64,000 nucleotides of DNA, from assembly GCA_947165285.1 (NCBI GenBank), contig CAMUZS010000001.1, positions 1-64,000 of the forward strand, read 5' to 3'. The translations under genes and the position numbers were made by a program. Source of the DNA: an uncultured Mycoplasmatota bacterium. Its GTDB lineage: Bacteria; Bacillota_I; Bacilli_A; RF39; UBA660. Below the pieces are notes generated by a model that worked only from the letters and a program-made list of their open reading frames with translations, did not search any database and was not told the DNA's origin. Shown here in pieces: positions 43,681 to 52,692 of this stretch; position 1 is the first letter of the stretch, and the number at the start of each line of letters is the position of its first letter.

Positions 43681-43712
43681 AAAAGATAGAAAAAATTATT
43701 TTCTATCTTTTT
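43681..43712 (+). terminator. Very strong terminator
   Basis: AAAAGATAGAAAA and TTTTCTATCTTTT form a 13-bp stem with a 5-base loop. Confidence 0.85.
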
Positions 43713-43749
43713 AATGTTTATTTAATATTTCTTTTTTATTATTTTTTTA

Positions 43750-43770
43750 GTAAAAGAAATTTTCTTTTAC
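43750..43770. other. Hairpin upstream of the surface-protein pair
   Basis: GTAAAAGA and TCTTTTAC with a 5-base centre. Lies before a TGATATAAT promoter; role unknown. Confidence 0.4.
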
Positions 43771-43862
43771 AATAATTAATATGAAGGAGGAAACTTTATT
43801 AAATAAAATATGATATAATAATTGATAATAAATAATATGTGTTTTAGAAAGGAGCAAAATAT

Positions 43863-44126
43863 ATGAAAGATAAAATAATTATTTTTATTATTGGTTTATT
43901 AGTTGGTGCTGTTATTTCTGCTGGTGCATTTTATATATATACTATTACAGCTGGAAAATGTGATTGTAATAGTCAAAATACTATGACAAATAATGGCCAA
44001 CCTCCACAAATGCCTGATGGACAAAATGGCCAACCACCTGAAAAACCAGATGGTGATAGTGGTCAACCACCTGAAAAGCCAAGTGATAATAATACACAAA
44101 ATAGTAATACACAAGATAATAATTAA
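43863..44126 (+). CDS. Small membrane protein with proline-rich repeats
   Basis: 87 residues. One transmembrane helix (IIIFIIGLLVGAVISAGAFY), a C-D-C pair just outside, then imperfect repeats of G-Q-P-P-x-x-P-D-G ending in an N/Q/S/T-rich tail. The repeats suggest an extended surface-exposed stalk. Strong AAAGGAG before the ATG. Followed 15 bp later by a beta-helix protein, with which it is probably co-transcribed. Confidence 0.65.
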   Translation: MKDKIIIFIIGLLVGAVISAGAFYIYTITAGKCDCNSQNTMTNNGQPPQMPDGQNGQPPEKPDGDSGQPPEKPSDNNTQNSNTQDNN

Positions 44127-44141
44127 TGAAAGGAGAATATA

Positions 44142-45491
44142 ATGAAGAATAAAAAATATATAATATATATAATTATAATAACTATATTAGTTATAATTCT
44201 TGGAGTATTATGGTTTTTAATTATAAGTAACAATAATAATTTAAATAATCCTACAAACAGTAATAATAATGGACCAGAAATTAATAATAATAGTTCATCA
44301 GTAACTTATTCTGCAGATAAAGAAATAACTAAAGATGAAAATATAACATCAGGAGAATATAAATCAACTAATGCTGATGAAAATGCTATTTTAGTATCAG
44401 GAGAATACAAATCAACTTTGTCTGGAATAATAGTTAATAAAACTGGAGATTCAACTGGTGGAGATAATACTTCATTTTATGGAACTAATTCAGCAATACT
44501 GGCTAAAGGTGGAGCTAATCTAACAATTAAAAATGTTAGTGTAATAACTAATGCAACTGGAGCTAATGGTGTATTTAGCTATGGTGGTTCTGCAACAACA
44601 AATAATTTATCATCTGATAATACTACAATAAATATTTCAGATTCTACAATAACTACAAGTAAGGATAATTCTGGTGGAATTATGACTACTGGTGGTGGAA
44701 TTATGAATGCTACAAATTTAACTATTACAACATCAGGTACTTCAAGTGCAGCAATTAGATCTGATAGAGGTGGAGGAACAGTTACAGTTAATAAAGGAAC
44801 TTATAAAACTACTGGAAAAGGATCTCCTACGATTTATTCAACTGCTGATATAACTGTTAAAAATGCAACTTTAATTTCATCATCTTCTGAAGGAGTTGTT
44901 ATTGAAGGTAAAAATAGTGTTACATTAGAAAATGTTGAATTAACAGATACAAATAATACATTAAATGGCCAATCAACTACTTATAAAAATATATTTTTAT
45001 ATCAATCTATGAGTGGCGATGCTGCTGATGGTAAAGCAGTATTTACATCTAAAAACTCTACTATAACTACTAATAAAGGTGATAGTTTTTATGTAACTAA
45101 TACAACTGCTGAAATTAATCTTGAAAATAATAAAATAGTTAATACTGATTCTACTGGTAATTTCTTAAGAATACAAAAAGATTCTTGGGGTAATTCTGGA
45201 AGTAATGGTGGAGATGTTATATTAAATTTAACTAATCAAGAAGTAAAAGGAAATATAGTAGTTGATTCAATATCTAGTTTAACTATGAAATTAACTAATG
45301 AATCTTCATTTGTTGGAGCTATTAATAATAGTAATGAAGGGGAGGTTTCATTAACAATAGATAAATCAAGTAAGATTACTTTAACTGGCGATACATATAT
45401 TAAGTCATTAAATAATTCTGATACTACAAATAGTAATATTAATTTTAATGGATATAAGTTATATGTTAATGGTGTTGAATTTACAAAATAA
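44142..45491 (+). CDS. Membrane-anchored beta-helix surface protein, adhesin-like
   Basis: 449 residues. N-terminal transmembrane anchor (YIIYIIIITILVIILGVLWF), an N-rich spacer, then about 380 residues of short strand repeats rich in S, T, N and G (NLTIKNVSVITNATGANGVF, NTTINISDSTITTSKDNSGG), typical of right-handed parallel beta-helices. It ends NGYKLYVNGVEFTK. No sortase signal; anchoring is by the N terminus. Probably a surface adhesin or glycan-binding protein. Confidence 0.72.
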   Translation: MKNKKYIIYIIIITILVIILGVLWFLIISNNNNLNNPTNSNNNGPEINNNSSSVTYSADKEITKDENITSGEYKSTNADENAILVSGEYKSTLSGIIVNKTGDSTGGDNTSFYGTNSAILAKGGANLTIKNVSVITNATGANGVFSYGGSATTNNLSSDNTTINISDSTITTSKDNSGGIMTTGGGIMNATNLTITTSGTSSAAIRSDRGGGTVTVNKGTYKTTGKGSPTIYSTADITVKNATLISSSSEGVVIEGKNSVTLENVELTDTNNTLNGQSTTYKNIFLYQSMSGDAADGKAVFTSKNSTITTNKGDSFYVTNTTAEINLENNKIVNTDSTGNFLRIQKDSWGNSGSNGGDVILNLTNQEVKGNIVVDSISSLTMKLTNESSFVGAINNSNEGEVSLTIDKSSKITLTGDTYIKSLNNSDTTNSNINFNGYKLYVNGVEFTK

Positions 45492-45497
45492 TATTTA

Positions 45498-45524
45498 AAA
45501 CACAGATTGCTCTGTGTTTTTTAT
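45498..45524 (+). terminator. Terminator of the surface-protein pair
   Basis: AAACACAGA, loop TTGC, TCTGTGTTT, T-tract. Confidence 0.85.
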
Positions 45525-45649
45525 TTATATATATATGTTATAATAGTTTTAATAATATAATTTACTATAAAAATATATACTCAACTTTTAGTTCGTGTTC
45601 TTATTATAAAATATATAGTATATTTAAAGCATGAAAGGAGAAATGCCAT

Positions 45650-46258
45650 ATGGATTTAATTAAAATTGGTAAATTTATTAGTTTAAAAAGAAAAGAAAAA
45701 GGTATTACTCAAAGTGATTTAGCAGAAAAATTATATATTACAGATAGAGCAATATCAAAATGGGAAAATGGTATATGTTTACCAGATGCATCAACTATGA
45801 TAGATTTATGTGAAATATTAAATATTACCATTAATGATTTATTCTGTGGTGAAGTTGTTGATATGAAGGAAAATGAAAAAAAATTAGAGTATAATTTACT
45901 TGAAATGACAAAGCAAAAAGAAGAAAAAGATAGACAATTATTACATTTTGAAATTGTTATTGGAATTATTACTTTATTATTTGTTTTTGCATTAATTATA
46001 ACGGCATATTTAGCTCCGATGGATGATTGGGTAAAATATTTACTTATATGTATTTCTTTATTATTAGTTGTTATGGTAGGTTTAGTACTTACAAAAATTG
46101 AGCAAGTAGCTGGATACTATGAATGTAATTGTTGTCATCATAAATATATTCCTACTTTTTTAGCAATTAATATTGCACCACATTTTGGAAGAACAAGACA
46201 TATGAAATGTCCTAAATGTGGAAAAAAATCTTGGCAAGAAAAAGTTATTTCAAAATAA
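45650..46258 (+). CDS. XRE-type regulator with membrane helices and zinc ribbon
   Basis: 202 residues. An N-terminal helix-turn-helix (KRKEKGITQSDLAEKLYITD, RAISKWENGICLPDAST), a charged linker, two hydrophobic helices at about 102-122 and 130-145, and a C-terminal zinc-ribbon-like part with YECNCCHHKY and MKCPKCGKKSW. The cysteine pairs could bind zinc. Regulated genes unknown; the next gene is a wall peptidase lipoprotein. Confidence 0.75.
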   Translation: MDLIKIGKFISLKRKEKGITQSDLAEKLYITDRAISKWENGICLPDASTMIDLCEILNITINDLFCGEVVDMKENEKKLEYNLLEMTKQKEEKDRQLLHFEIVIGIITLLFVFALIITAYLAPMDDWVKYLLICISLLLVVMVGLVLTKIEQVAGYYECNCCHHKYIPTFLAINIAPHFGRTRHMKCPKCGKKSWQEKVISK

Positions 46259-46339
46259 CTTTTTTATTTTATTTTATTTGTAATATTATTATTTTTTTAA
46301 AAAATGTGATTACCTATTAATAGTTATGGAGGATTTTTT

Positions 46340-47004
46340 GTGAAAAAAATATTAGTTGGATTTTTTGTTATAATTTCATGTTTATTATTAACTTCTTGTA
46401 ATAAAGAAGAAAAAAAGAAGAAGTAAAAGAAGAAGTTAAGATAAATTATTTAGTTCTTGTAAATAAACAAAATAAGTTACCTGATAATTGGGAAAAATCA
46501 GAAAATTTAGAAACTACATTTAATATTTCAGGTGATGAAGTTAAAGCTGAAAAAGAAACTTTATTTCAATTTTTTAAATTAAAACAAGAACTAGAAATTG
46601 AAAATGTTTTTATTGAACTTGATAGTGCTTATCGTTCAGTAAAAGAACAAGAAGAATTATGGGCTGCATTTGAAAAAGAGTATGGTATTGAATATACTAA
46701 AAAAACAGTAGCTGTTCCAGGAACATCTGAACATCATACTGGATTTGTTATTGATGTATGTTTAAGAAAAAATGGTAAATTAATTGCTGAAAACGAGCAA
46801 ATGATAAAGGAAAAAAGTTTATTTGCTATAGTTCATAAAAAATTAGCTAAATATGGATTTATATTAAGATATCCAGAAGGAAAAGAAAATATTACAGGAT
46901 ATTCATATGAACCATGGCATTTTAGATATGTTGGTAGTCCTGAAATTGCAAAAGAAATTATGGATAAGGGTATTACTTTTGAAGAATATTTAGAAAATAA
47001 ATAA
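46340..47004 (+). CDS. VanY-like D-alanyl-D-alanine carboxypeptidase lipoprotein, frame interrupted
   Basis: A GTG at 46340 after GGAGG starts a lipoprotein signal (VKKILVGFFVIISCLLLTSC, then N) that stops after 28 codons. The rest lies in the -1 frame and has every VanY motif intact: SAYRSVKEQ, VPGTSEHHTGFVIDV and EPWHFRYVG. The frames join at A AAA AAG inside an A7 tract; a -1 shift gives 221 residues. VanY enzymes trim the terminal D-Ala from wall peptides. The shift may be programmed, a phase-variable tract, a recent mutation or a sequence error. Confidence 0.8.
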
Positions 47005-47069
47005 TTATAAAGAGAATATATTTTTCTCTTTTTTTGTGTTAAAATATAATATATGAAAGGAAGTATAAT

Positions 47070-47777
47070 ATGATAGAAATTAAAAATGTGACTAAAAAAT
47101 ATGGCAATAAAAAAGCGGTAGATAATGTTTCGTTTACTGTTAATGATGGAGATATATTTGCTTTTATTGGTCATAATGGAGCAGGTAAAACAACACTAAT
47201 TAAATCAATAGTAGGTATTCATGATTTTGATGAAGGAGATATTATTATTAATGGAAAATCTATTAAAGATGATCCAGTTGAATGTAAAAAATTGATGGCA
47301 TTTGTACCAGATAATCCCGAAACTTATGAGCATATGAAAGCAATTGATTACATTAATTTTATATGTGATATGTATGAAGTTGATACAAATACTAGAGAAA
47401 AAAATATAAAAAAATATTCTAAGTTATTTGAAATGGAAGATAAATTAAATGATACAATTGATAGTTATTCTCATGGAATGAAGCAAAAAATTGTTTTAAT
47501 ATCAGCTTTAGCTCATGATCCAAAAATATTAATTATGGATGAACCTTTTGTAGGACTTGATCCTAAAGCAGTTTATGATGTTAAAGAAGTATTAAATGAA
47601 ATGGTTAAAGAAAACAAAATAGTTTTTTACTCAACTCATATATTAGATGTTGCTGAAAAATTATGTTCTCGAGTTGCAATAATTAAACAAGGAAAACTAG
47701 TTAAAAGTGGTAGTATGAAAGAAATTAAAGGTGATAAGTCTTTAGAAAAAGTATTTATGGAATTAGAGGATAAATAA
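47070..47777 (+). CDS. ABC transporter ATP-binding protein
   Basis: 235 residues: Walker A GHNGAGKTT, a signature reduced to YSHGMKQKIVLI, Walker B ILIMDEPFVGLD, switch His in YSTHILDVAEKL. The SHGM variant is common in this exporter group. Overlaps the permease gene by one base. Confidence 0.92.
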   Translation: MIEIKNVTKKYGNKKAVDNVSFTVNDGDIFAFIGHNGAGKTTLIKSIVGIHDFDEGDIIINGKSIKDDPVECKKLMAFVPDNPETYEHMKAIDYINFICDMYEVDTNTREKNIKKYSKLFEMEDKLNDTIDSYSHGMKQKIVLISALAHDPKILIMDEPFVGLDPKAVYDVKEVLNEMVKENKIVFYSTHILDVAEKLCSRVAIIKQGKLVKSGSMKEIKGDKSLEKVFMELEDK

Positions 47778-49399
47778 TGAAGAAGTTAATATCACTAATA
47801 AAGGCATGTATGACTAGTGATATGAACTTATTTAAAATAAGTTCTAAAAAAGATAATAAAAAATCTAGTATTGCATTACCTTTATTTATAGGATTATATT
47901 TAATGTTCATGATTTGGAGTTTATCAAATTCTATGTTTGAAAAATTAACTCCAATGAATTTACAATTTTTATTGCTATCAATTTTAGCTTTTGGAATCTC
48001 AGTAATGACTATTATTGAGGGTGTTTATAAAGTAGGTCCATTACTATATAATTGTAAAGATGATCAATTGTTACTTTCACTACCAATAAAAAGAAGTACG
48101 GTTTTATTTGTAAGAATATTTAAATTTTATTTATTTGAATTATTATTTAATTCCTTATTTTTATTACCTGTAATGATAGCTTATTTGAGATGGGCTAATG
48201 ATTTAAGTTGGACATATTATTTAACTAGTATTATTATGCTTTTATTCTTACCAGTTATTCCAATTGTAATTTCATGTATAATTGGTTCTATTACATCAAG
48301 TCTTTCTAGTAGATTTAAATATAAAAATATTGCTCAAATAGTTGTATCTATGATTGTACTTATGGGTATTATGCTATTATCATTTAATTTAAATAATATA
48401 TTAAATTATATAATATCAAATGCTACTAGTATTAATGATGTTATTACAAAAATATATTATCCTGCTGGAATATATGCAAGTTTAGTTACTAATTTTAATT
48501 TAGGTGATTTATTAATATTTATATTAGTAAATATTACATTATTTGTAGTTACAATCTTTATATTAAGTAGATTTTATTTTACTCTTAATTCAAGGGTAAA
48601 AAAGATAACAACTTCTAAAAAAACTAAAATAAAAAATATAATTATAAAGAAAAATTCTATTAATGCTTCATTAATAAAAAAGGAATTTAATATGTTTTTT
48701 CAAACACCTGTATTTGTTATAAATGCTGGTTTTGCTCTTGTATTATTTATTATAATATCTATAGTTTTAACTATCAAATTTGATGATATTCTTCCATTAT
48801 TAACTGATCCAAATGGTATGAATTTATCATTAGATTTAATTAATAATAATACCTCAATATTTATATTTTTAATTATTATGGTAACTGCATTTATGACATC
48901 TATTACTAATTCATTAATAAGCTTAGAAGGTAGAAATATTAATATATTAAAATCATTACCAATAAATCCTAAGAAAATATTAATGTCAAAGATATATTCT
49001 TGTTTAATTATTACAACACCAATATTATTTATAGGAAGTATTATATTATTTATTAAGTTTAAATTAAGTATTATTGAGGCAATTTTATTGTTAATTTTAT
49101 CTATATTGGTACCACTTGTATCACATTTTATTGGTTTAATTATTAATTTAAAATATCCAAAATTAGATGCTGAAAATAGTGCTGAAGTTGTAAAACAAAG
49201 TACTAGTTCATTTTTATCTGTAATGATTGGTATGGTTTTATTAATGATTAATGTTGTTGTTATTATTAATATTATTGGTAAGATTAATTCTTTATTATTA
49301 TTATTTATATTAATAGCTATTTATTCATTTATAAATATTATTTTATATTTACGTTTAACTAAAAAAGGTGTAAAAGAATTTAATGAATTAACAATTTAA
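47777..49399 (+). CDS. Large ABC exporter permease
   Basis: 540 residues with about twelve hydrophobic segments. The N-terminal half has the YNCKDDQLLLSLPIKRSTVL motif, and the second half has NILKSLPINPKKILMSK, the paired 'L-S-L-P-I/ K-S-L-P-I' elements of this permease family. It works with the ATPase just upstream. Substrate unknown. Confidence 0.82.
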   Translation: MKKLISLIKACMTSDMNLFKISSKKDNKKSSIALPLFIGLYLMFMIWSLSNSMFEKLTPMNLQFLLLSILAFGISVMTIIEGVYKVGPLLYNCKDDQLLLSLPIKRSTVLFVRIFKFYLFELLFNSLFLLPVMIAYLRWANDLSWTYYLTSIIMLLFLPVIPIVISCIIGSITSSLSSRFKYKNIAQIVVSMIVLMGIMLLSFNLNNILNYIISNATSINDVITKIYYPAGIYASLVTNFNLGDLLIFILVNITLFVVTIFILSRFYFTLNSRVKKITTSKKTKIKNIIIKKNSINASLIKKEFNMFFQTPVFVINAGFALVLFIIISIVLTIKFDDILPLLTDPNGMNLSLDLINNNTSIFIFLIIMVTAFMTSITNSLISLEGRNINILKSLPINPKKILMSKIYSCLIITTPILFIGSIILFIKFKLSIIEAILLLILSILVPLVSHFIGLIINLKYPKLDAENSAEVVKQSTSSFLSVMIGMVLLMINVVVIINIIGKINSLLLLFILIAIYSFINIILYLRLTKKGVKEFNELTI

Positions 49400-49408
49400 A
49401 AAATGCAT

Positions 49409-49440
49409 AAAAAAGAAGGCTTTGTTAACTTCTTTTTTAT
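49409..49440 (+). terminator. Terminator after the ABC permease
   Basis: AAAAAAGAAG and CTTCTTTTTT (10 bp) with a 10-base loop. Confidence 0.78.
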
Positions 49441-49495
49441 TGAAAAAAATACATAATTATTTTATTATATATAAATAAAAAAGGAGGATTTTGTT

Positions 49496-50110
49496 ATGAA
49501 ATTATTGTTTGGTACTGGAAATGATTTTAAGTATAATTTGATGAAGGAAAGATTAAAATGTTTTAAAAATATTGAAATAATTACACCTAAAATGTTAGAT
49601 ATAAATATTTATATTAATGAAGATGGTAAAACTCCAGTTGAAAATGCTATAAAAAAAGCTAAAGCATATTATGAAGTAACAAAATTACCTACAATAGCTG
49701 AAGATTCTGGACTTTATATAGATAAATTTCGTGATGAAGATCAACCAGGATTATTTGTTAAAAGAATAAACGGTAATGAAGATGTATCTGATGATGAAAT
49801 ATTAAATCATTATATTAATAAATTAAATGAATATGGTGGAAGTAGTTTAGCATCATATCATACTGGTGTTTGTTTAATTGATGAAGATGGAAATATTTTT
49901 TCTACTACTATTTTAGAGACTAAATTTTTACTTACTTCTAAAGTGTATAAAACTAAAATTGAAAATGGTGGAATTTTAGAATTAATTAGTTATGATATAA
50001 ACGCAAATAAATATTTTGGTGAAAGAACTGAAGAAGATAAAATTAAACATTATGAAAAATTAGATAATGAATATAGGAAATTAGTAAAAAAATACATATT
50101 AAAAAAATAA
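49496..50110 (+). CDS. Non-canonical purine NTP pyrophosphatase (RdgB/HAM1)
   Basis: 204 residues. LLFGTGNDFKYNLMKERL at the N terminus, TPVENAIKKAKAYYE, IAEDSGLYID and the QPGLFVKRI segment are the Ham1/RdgB motifs. The enzyme hydrolyses ITP, dITP and XTP to monophosphates, cleaning the nucleotide pool. The C terminus (KYFGERTEEDKIKH) is slightly diverged. AAGGAGG ribosome site. Confidence 0.85.
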   Translation: MKLLFGTGNDFKYNLMKERLKCFKNIEIITPKMLDINIYINEDGKTPVENAIKKAKAYYEVTKLPTIAEDSGLYIDKFRDEDQPGLFVKRINGNEDVSDDEILNHYINKLNEYGGSSLASYHTGVCLIDEDGNIFSTTILETKFLLTSKVYKTKIENGGILELISYDINANKYFGERTEEDKIKHYEKLDNEYRKLVKKYILKK

Positions 50111-50149
50111 TACTTATGATATAATATCTTAAATAGGATAGTGACATAT

Positions 50150-51862
50150 ATGAAAACAAAGTATTATAAAAAACTTGATTTTATTAGATTATTTTCATGT
50201 ATGGCAATTTTGTTTTATCATGTTGGTATTTTAAAAGGTGGATATTTAGCAGTATGTACTTTTTTTGTGTTAAGTGGTTATTTAGCAATAATATCTAGTT
50301 TTAAAAAAGAAAAATTTTCTTTAAAAGAATATTATAAAACTAGATTCAAAAAAATATATTTACCACTTATTTTAGTTATTTTTATTTCAATAGCAATTAT
50401 TTCATTAATTCCTAATAATAATTGGATTAATTTAAAATCGGAAACAACATCCGTTATATTAGGATATAATAATTATTGGCAATTAAATGCTAATTTAGAT
50501 TATTTTGTAAGATATAATTCATCTCCGTTTATTCATTTTTGGTTTATTGCAATACTTATTCAATTTGAAATTGTTTTTCCAATTATATTTTTATTATTAA
50601 AAAAAATAGGAGAAAAAATTAATAAAATAATTCCGTGTATTATTCTATTAATAATATCTGTATTAAGTTACATATTATTTTTTATAAATGTTAAAAATAA
50701 TAATATTATGTTTGCTTATTATGACACTTTTTCAAGAATTTTTTCTATAACATTTGGATTATTGCTAGGTTTTATTCATGTTTATTTTAAACCATTAGCA
50801 ATAAAAAATAAAAAGATAAATAAAATATTATTTGTATTTTATTTAATTTTGTTGTTAATTTTATTTATATTTGTAGATAATAATTCATATTTATTTAATA
50901 TTAGTATGATTTTAACAACATTAATTAGTGTTAGATTAATTGAAAATTCATTAAATGATAATAAAACAAGTAATATTAATTTAATTGTTACTTCATTATC
51001 TAAATTTTCATATGAATTATACTTAGTACAATATCCAATCATCTATTTATTTAATAACCTTAGTATTGTTAATTATATAAAAGTAGTTTTAATAATATTT
51101 ACTACAATCATAATAGCTAATATAATTCATAAAATAATTAAGAATAAAGTTAAAAAGATTTTTTTAATATTAGTAATCTTATCATGCTTATTTGGTATAT
51201 TTAAATATATAACATTTAAAGATTATACTGATGAAATAAATACGATAAATGAAGAATTAAATAAAAATAGTTTATTAATTGAAGAAAAACAAAATGAATA
51301 TGAAAATAATGAACAAAAAAGTGAAGAAAATTTTATAATTGATAATAAAAATAAAGATGATCAAGTTAAAGAAATAGTTAGTAATTTAAAAATAGTTGGT
51401 GTTGGTGATTCAATATTACAAATGGTAGTTAATGATTTATATAAGGTGTTTCCTTCTGGATATTTTGATGGCAAGAAAAATCGAACAGAACCTCAAGGAA
51501 GAGAATTATTGAAGAAATTAAAAGGAAAAAATATTATTGATGATGTAGTTTTAATTGTTTTAGGTACAAATGGTAATTGTACTCAAAAATGTAAAGATAC
51601 TTTATATGATGTAATACCAGATAAAAAAATATTTTGGGTTAATGCAACTAATCCAGATTATGATACATTTAATCCTGGATTAGAAGAATTTGCAAATAGA
51701 CATGATAATGTGTATATAATAGATTGGGTTAGTGTATGCAAAGAACATCCTGAGTATTTATATGGAGATAAAGTTCATCCAAACGTTAAAGGAAGTAAAG
51801 CATTTGCTAATTTTGTATATGATGAAATATATAAAGTTTATTTTAATGAATATAATAATTGA
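50150..51862 (+). CDS. OatA-like peptidoglycan O-acetyltransferase
   Basis: 570 residues from ATG 50150. The N-terminal 350 residues form an acyltransferase-3 membrane domain: LDFIRLFSCMAILFYHVGIL with the conserved His, FFVLSGYLA, and FSYELYLVQYPI late in the domain. A K/E/N linker leads to a C-terminal SGNH-hydrolase-like domain with GVGDSILQMV (catalytic Ser), VLIVLGTNGN and DKVHPNVKG (Asp/His). This two-part design is that of OatA, which O-acetylates wall sugars and gives lysozyme resistance. Confidence 0.88.
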   Translation: MKTKYYKKLDFIRLFSCMAILFYHVGILKGGYLAVCTFFVLSGYLAIISSFKKEKFSLKEYYKTRFKKIYLPLILVIFISIAIISLIPNNNWINLKSETTSVILGYNNYWQLNANLDYFVRYNSSPFIHFWFIAILIQFEIVFPIIFLLLKKIGEKINKIIPCIILLIISVLSYILFFINVKNNNIMFAYYDTFSRIFSITFGLLLGFIHVYFKPLAIKNKKINKILFVFYLILLLILFIFVDNNSYLFNISMILTTLISVRLIENSLNDNKTSNINLIVTSLSKFSYELYLVQYPIIYLFNNLSIVNYIKVVLIIFTTIIIANIIHKIIKNKVKKIFLILVILSCLFGIFKYITFKDYTDEINTINEELNKNSLLIEEKQNEYENNEQKSEENFIIDNKNKDDQVKEIVSNLKIVGVGDSILQMVVNDLYKVFPSGYFDGKKNRTEPQGRELLKKLKGKNIIDDVVLIVLGTNGNCTQKCKDTLYDVIPDKKIFWVNATNPDYDTFNPGLEEFANRHDNVYIIDWVSVCKEHPEYLYGDKVHPNVKGSKAFANFVYDEIYKVYFNEYNN

Positions 51863-51886
51863 TTATTTATAAATAAATGATATAAT
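51859..51886 (+). promoter_or_regulatory. Promoter of the preQ1 riboswitch transcript
   Basis: TTGATT (51859-51864), 16 bp spacer ending TGA, TATAAT (51881-51886). The expected start at about 51893 puts the riboswitch at the very 5' end of the RNA. Confidence 0.72.
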
Positions 51887-51893
51887 CAAATAG

Positions 51894-51936
51894 TACTAGT
51901 TATCCTACACATCCTAGTATAAAAAAGGGAAGGAGA
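51894..51936 (+). ncRNA. preQ1-I riboswitch
   Basis: TACTAG and CTAGTA form the 6-bp P1 stem. The 14-base loop contains the CCTACAC core typical of the class. After P1 comes TAAAAAA and then GGGAAGGAG. The loop UCC can pair with the GGGA to form the H-type pseudoknot, burying the Shine-Dalgarno site of the downstream gene. Ligand binding would thus lower translation of the transporter. Size, core and downstream gene type all agree with preQ1-I. Confidence 0.8.
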
Positions 51937-51943
51937 AAAATTT

Positions 51944-52609
51944 ATGAATAATGTTTTATTAATTTTTATTAATATTATTGTTACTTTTAGTTTTGTAATA
52001 TTAATAGAAAAAATATTTAAAAAGGAAGGATTATATGTTTGGACTGCTATTGCATTAATAATGGCAAACATTTTAGAATGTCAAACTATTGGCTTATTTA
52101 ATGGTTTTACATCAACATGTGGTAATGTTTTATTTGCATCAGTTTTTTTGGCTACAGATATTATGAGTGAAAAATATGGTCCAAAATATAGTAAGAAAGC
52201 AATTAAGATATCAGTTTTTGCTATGATCGTATTTATTGTTATAATGCAAATTGGTTTATTATTTGTACCTGATTCAACTGATATGGCACATGATTCAATG
52301 TCTGTATTATTTAGTCTAAATTTAAGAATAAGTATATCATCTATATTAATGTTTTATATAAGTAATAATTTAGATATATTCTTATTTGAAAAGATTAAAA
52401 AGAAATTACCTAATAAATTATGGGTAAGAAATAATGTTGCCACTATAATTTCAAATGTATTAGAAAATTATTTCTTTATTTTTATTGCATTTGTGGGATT
52501 ATATGATATTTCAACAATGTTAAATATTGCTACGACAATATCTATAGTTGAAATAATAATAGCATTATGTGATACACCATTTTTATATATTTCTAAGAAA
52601 TTAAAATAA
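51944..52609 (+). CDS. Queuosine precursor transporter (YhhQ/VUT family)
   Basis: 221 residues, about six hydrophobic segments. Motifs of the DUF165/YhhQ family are QTIGLFNGFTSTCGNVLFAS, FLATDIMSEKYGPKYSKKA and FEKIKKKLPNKLWVRNN. The family imports 7-deazaguanine precursors such as preQ1 or preQ0. The preQ1 riboswitch in its leader supports this, as does queA at 59049, which acts on the preQ1-modified tRNA. Confidence 0.88.
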   Translation: MNNVLLIFINIIVTFSFVILIEKIFKKEGLYVWTAIALIMANILECQTIGLFNGFTSTCGNVLFASVFLATDIMSEKYGPKYSKKAIKISVFAMIVFIVIMQIGLLFVPDSTDMAHDSMSVLFSLNLRISISSILMFYISNNLDIFLFEKIKKKLPNKLWVRNNVATIISNVLENYFFIFIAFVGLYDISTMLNIATTISIVEIIIALCDTPFLYISKKLK

Positions 52610-52627
52610 TAGTAGATTTGACATACA

Positions 52628-52659
52628 GATACTCATATAATATAGAGTATCTTTTTTTT
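52628..52659 (+). terminator. Terminator of the transporter gene
   Basis: GATACTC and GAGTATC (7 bp), 10-base loop, T8. Confidence 0.8.
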
Positions 52660-52692
52660 ATATGATATAATTTAATAGTTAGGAGAAATATT

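Noticed and set aside
43785-43815. Mini-gene after GAAGGAGG at 43785
   Set aside because: Only about ten codons open and no conserved feature; more likely part of the leader of the surface-protein operon.
46399-46450. Programmed frameshift as a firm call for the VanY gene
   Set aside because: The heptamer is right, but no strong downstream structure or upstream stimulatory ribosome site is visible, so mutation, tract variation or sequence error stay open.
46833-47174. 113-codon minus-strand frame over the VanY gene end
   Set aside because: Antisense to a domain with conserved VanY motifs and to the start of an ABC gene; no ribosome site.
52618-52641. Promoter TTGACA ... TATAAT before the GGDEF gene
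   Set aside because: Spacing is only 12 bp and the TATAAT lies in the loop of a terminator hairpin; the TGATATAAT at 52663-52671 is the better promoter.
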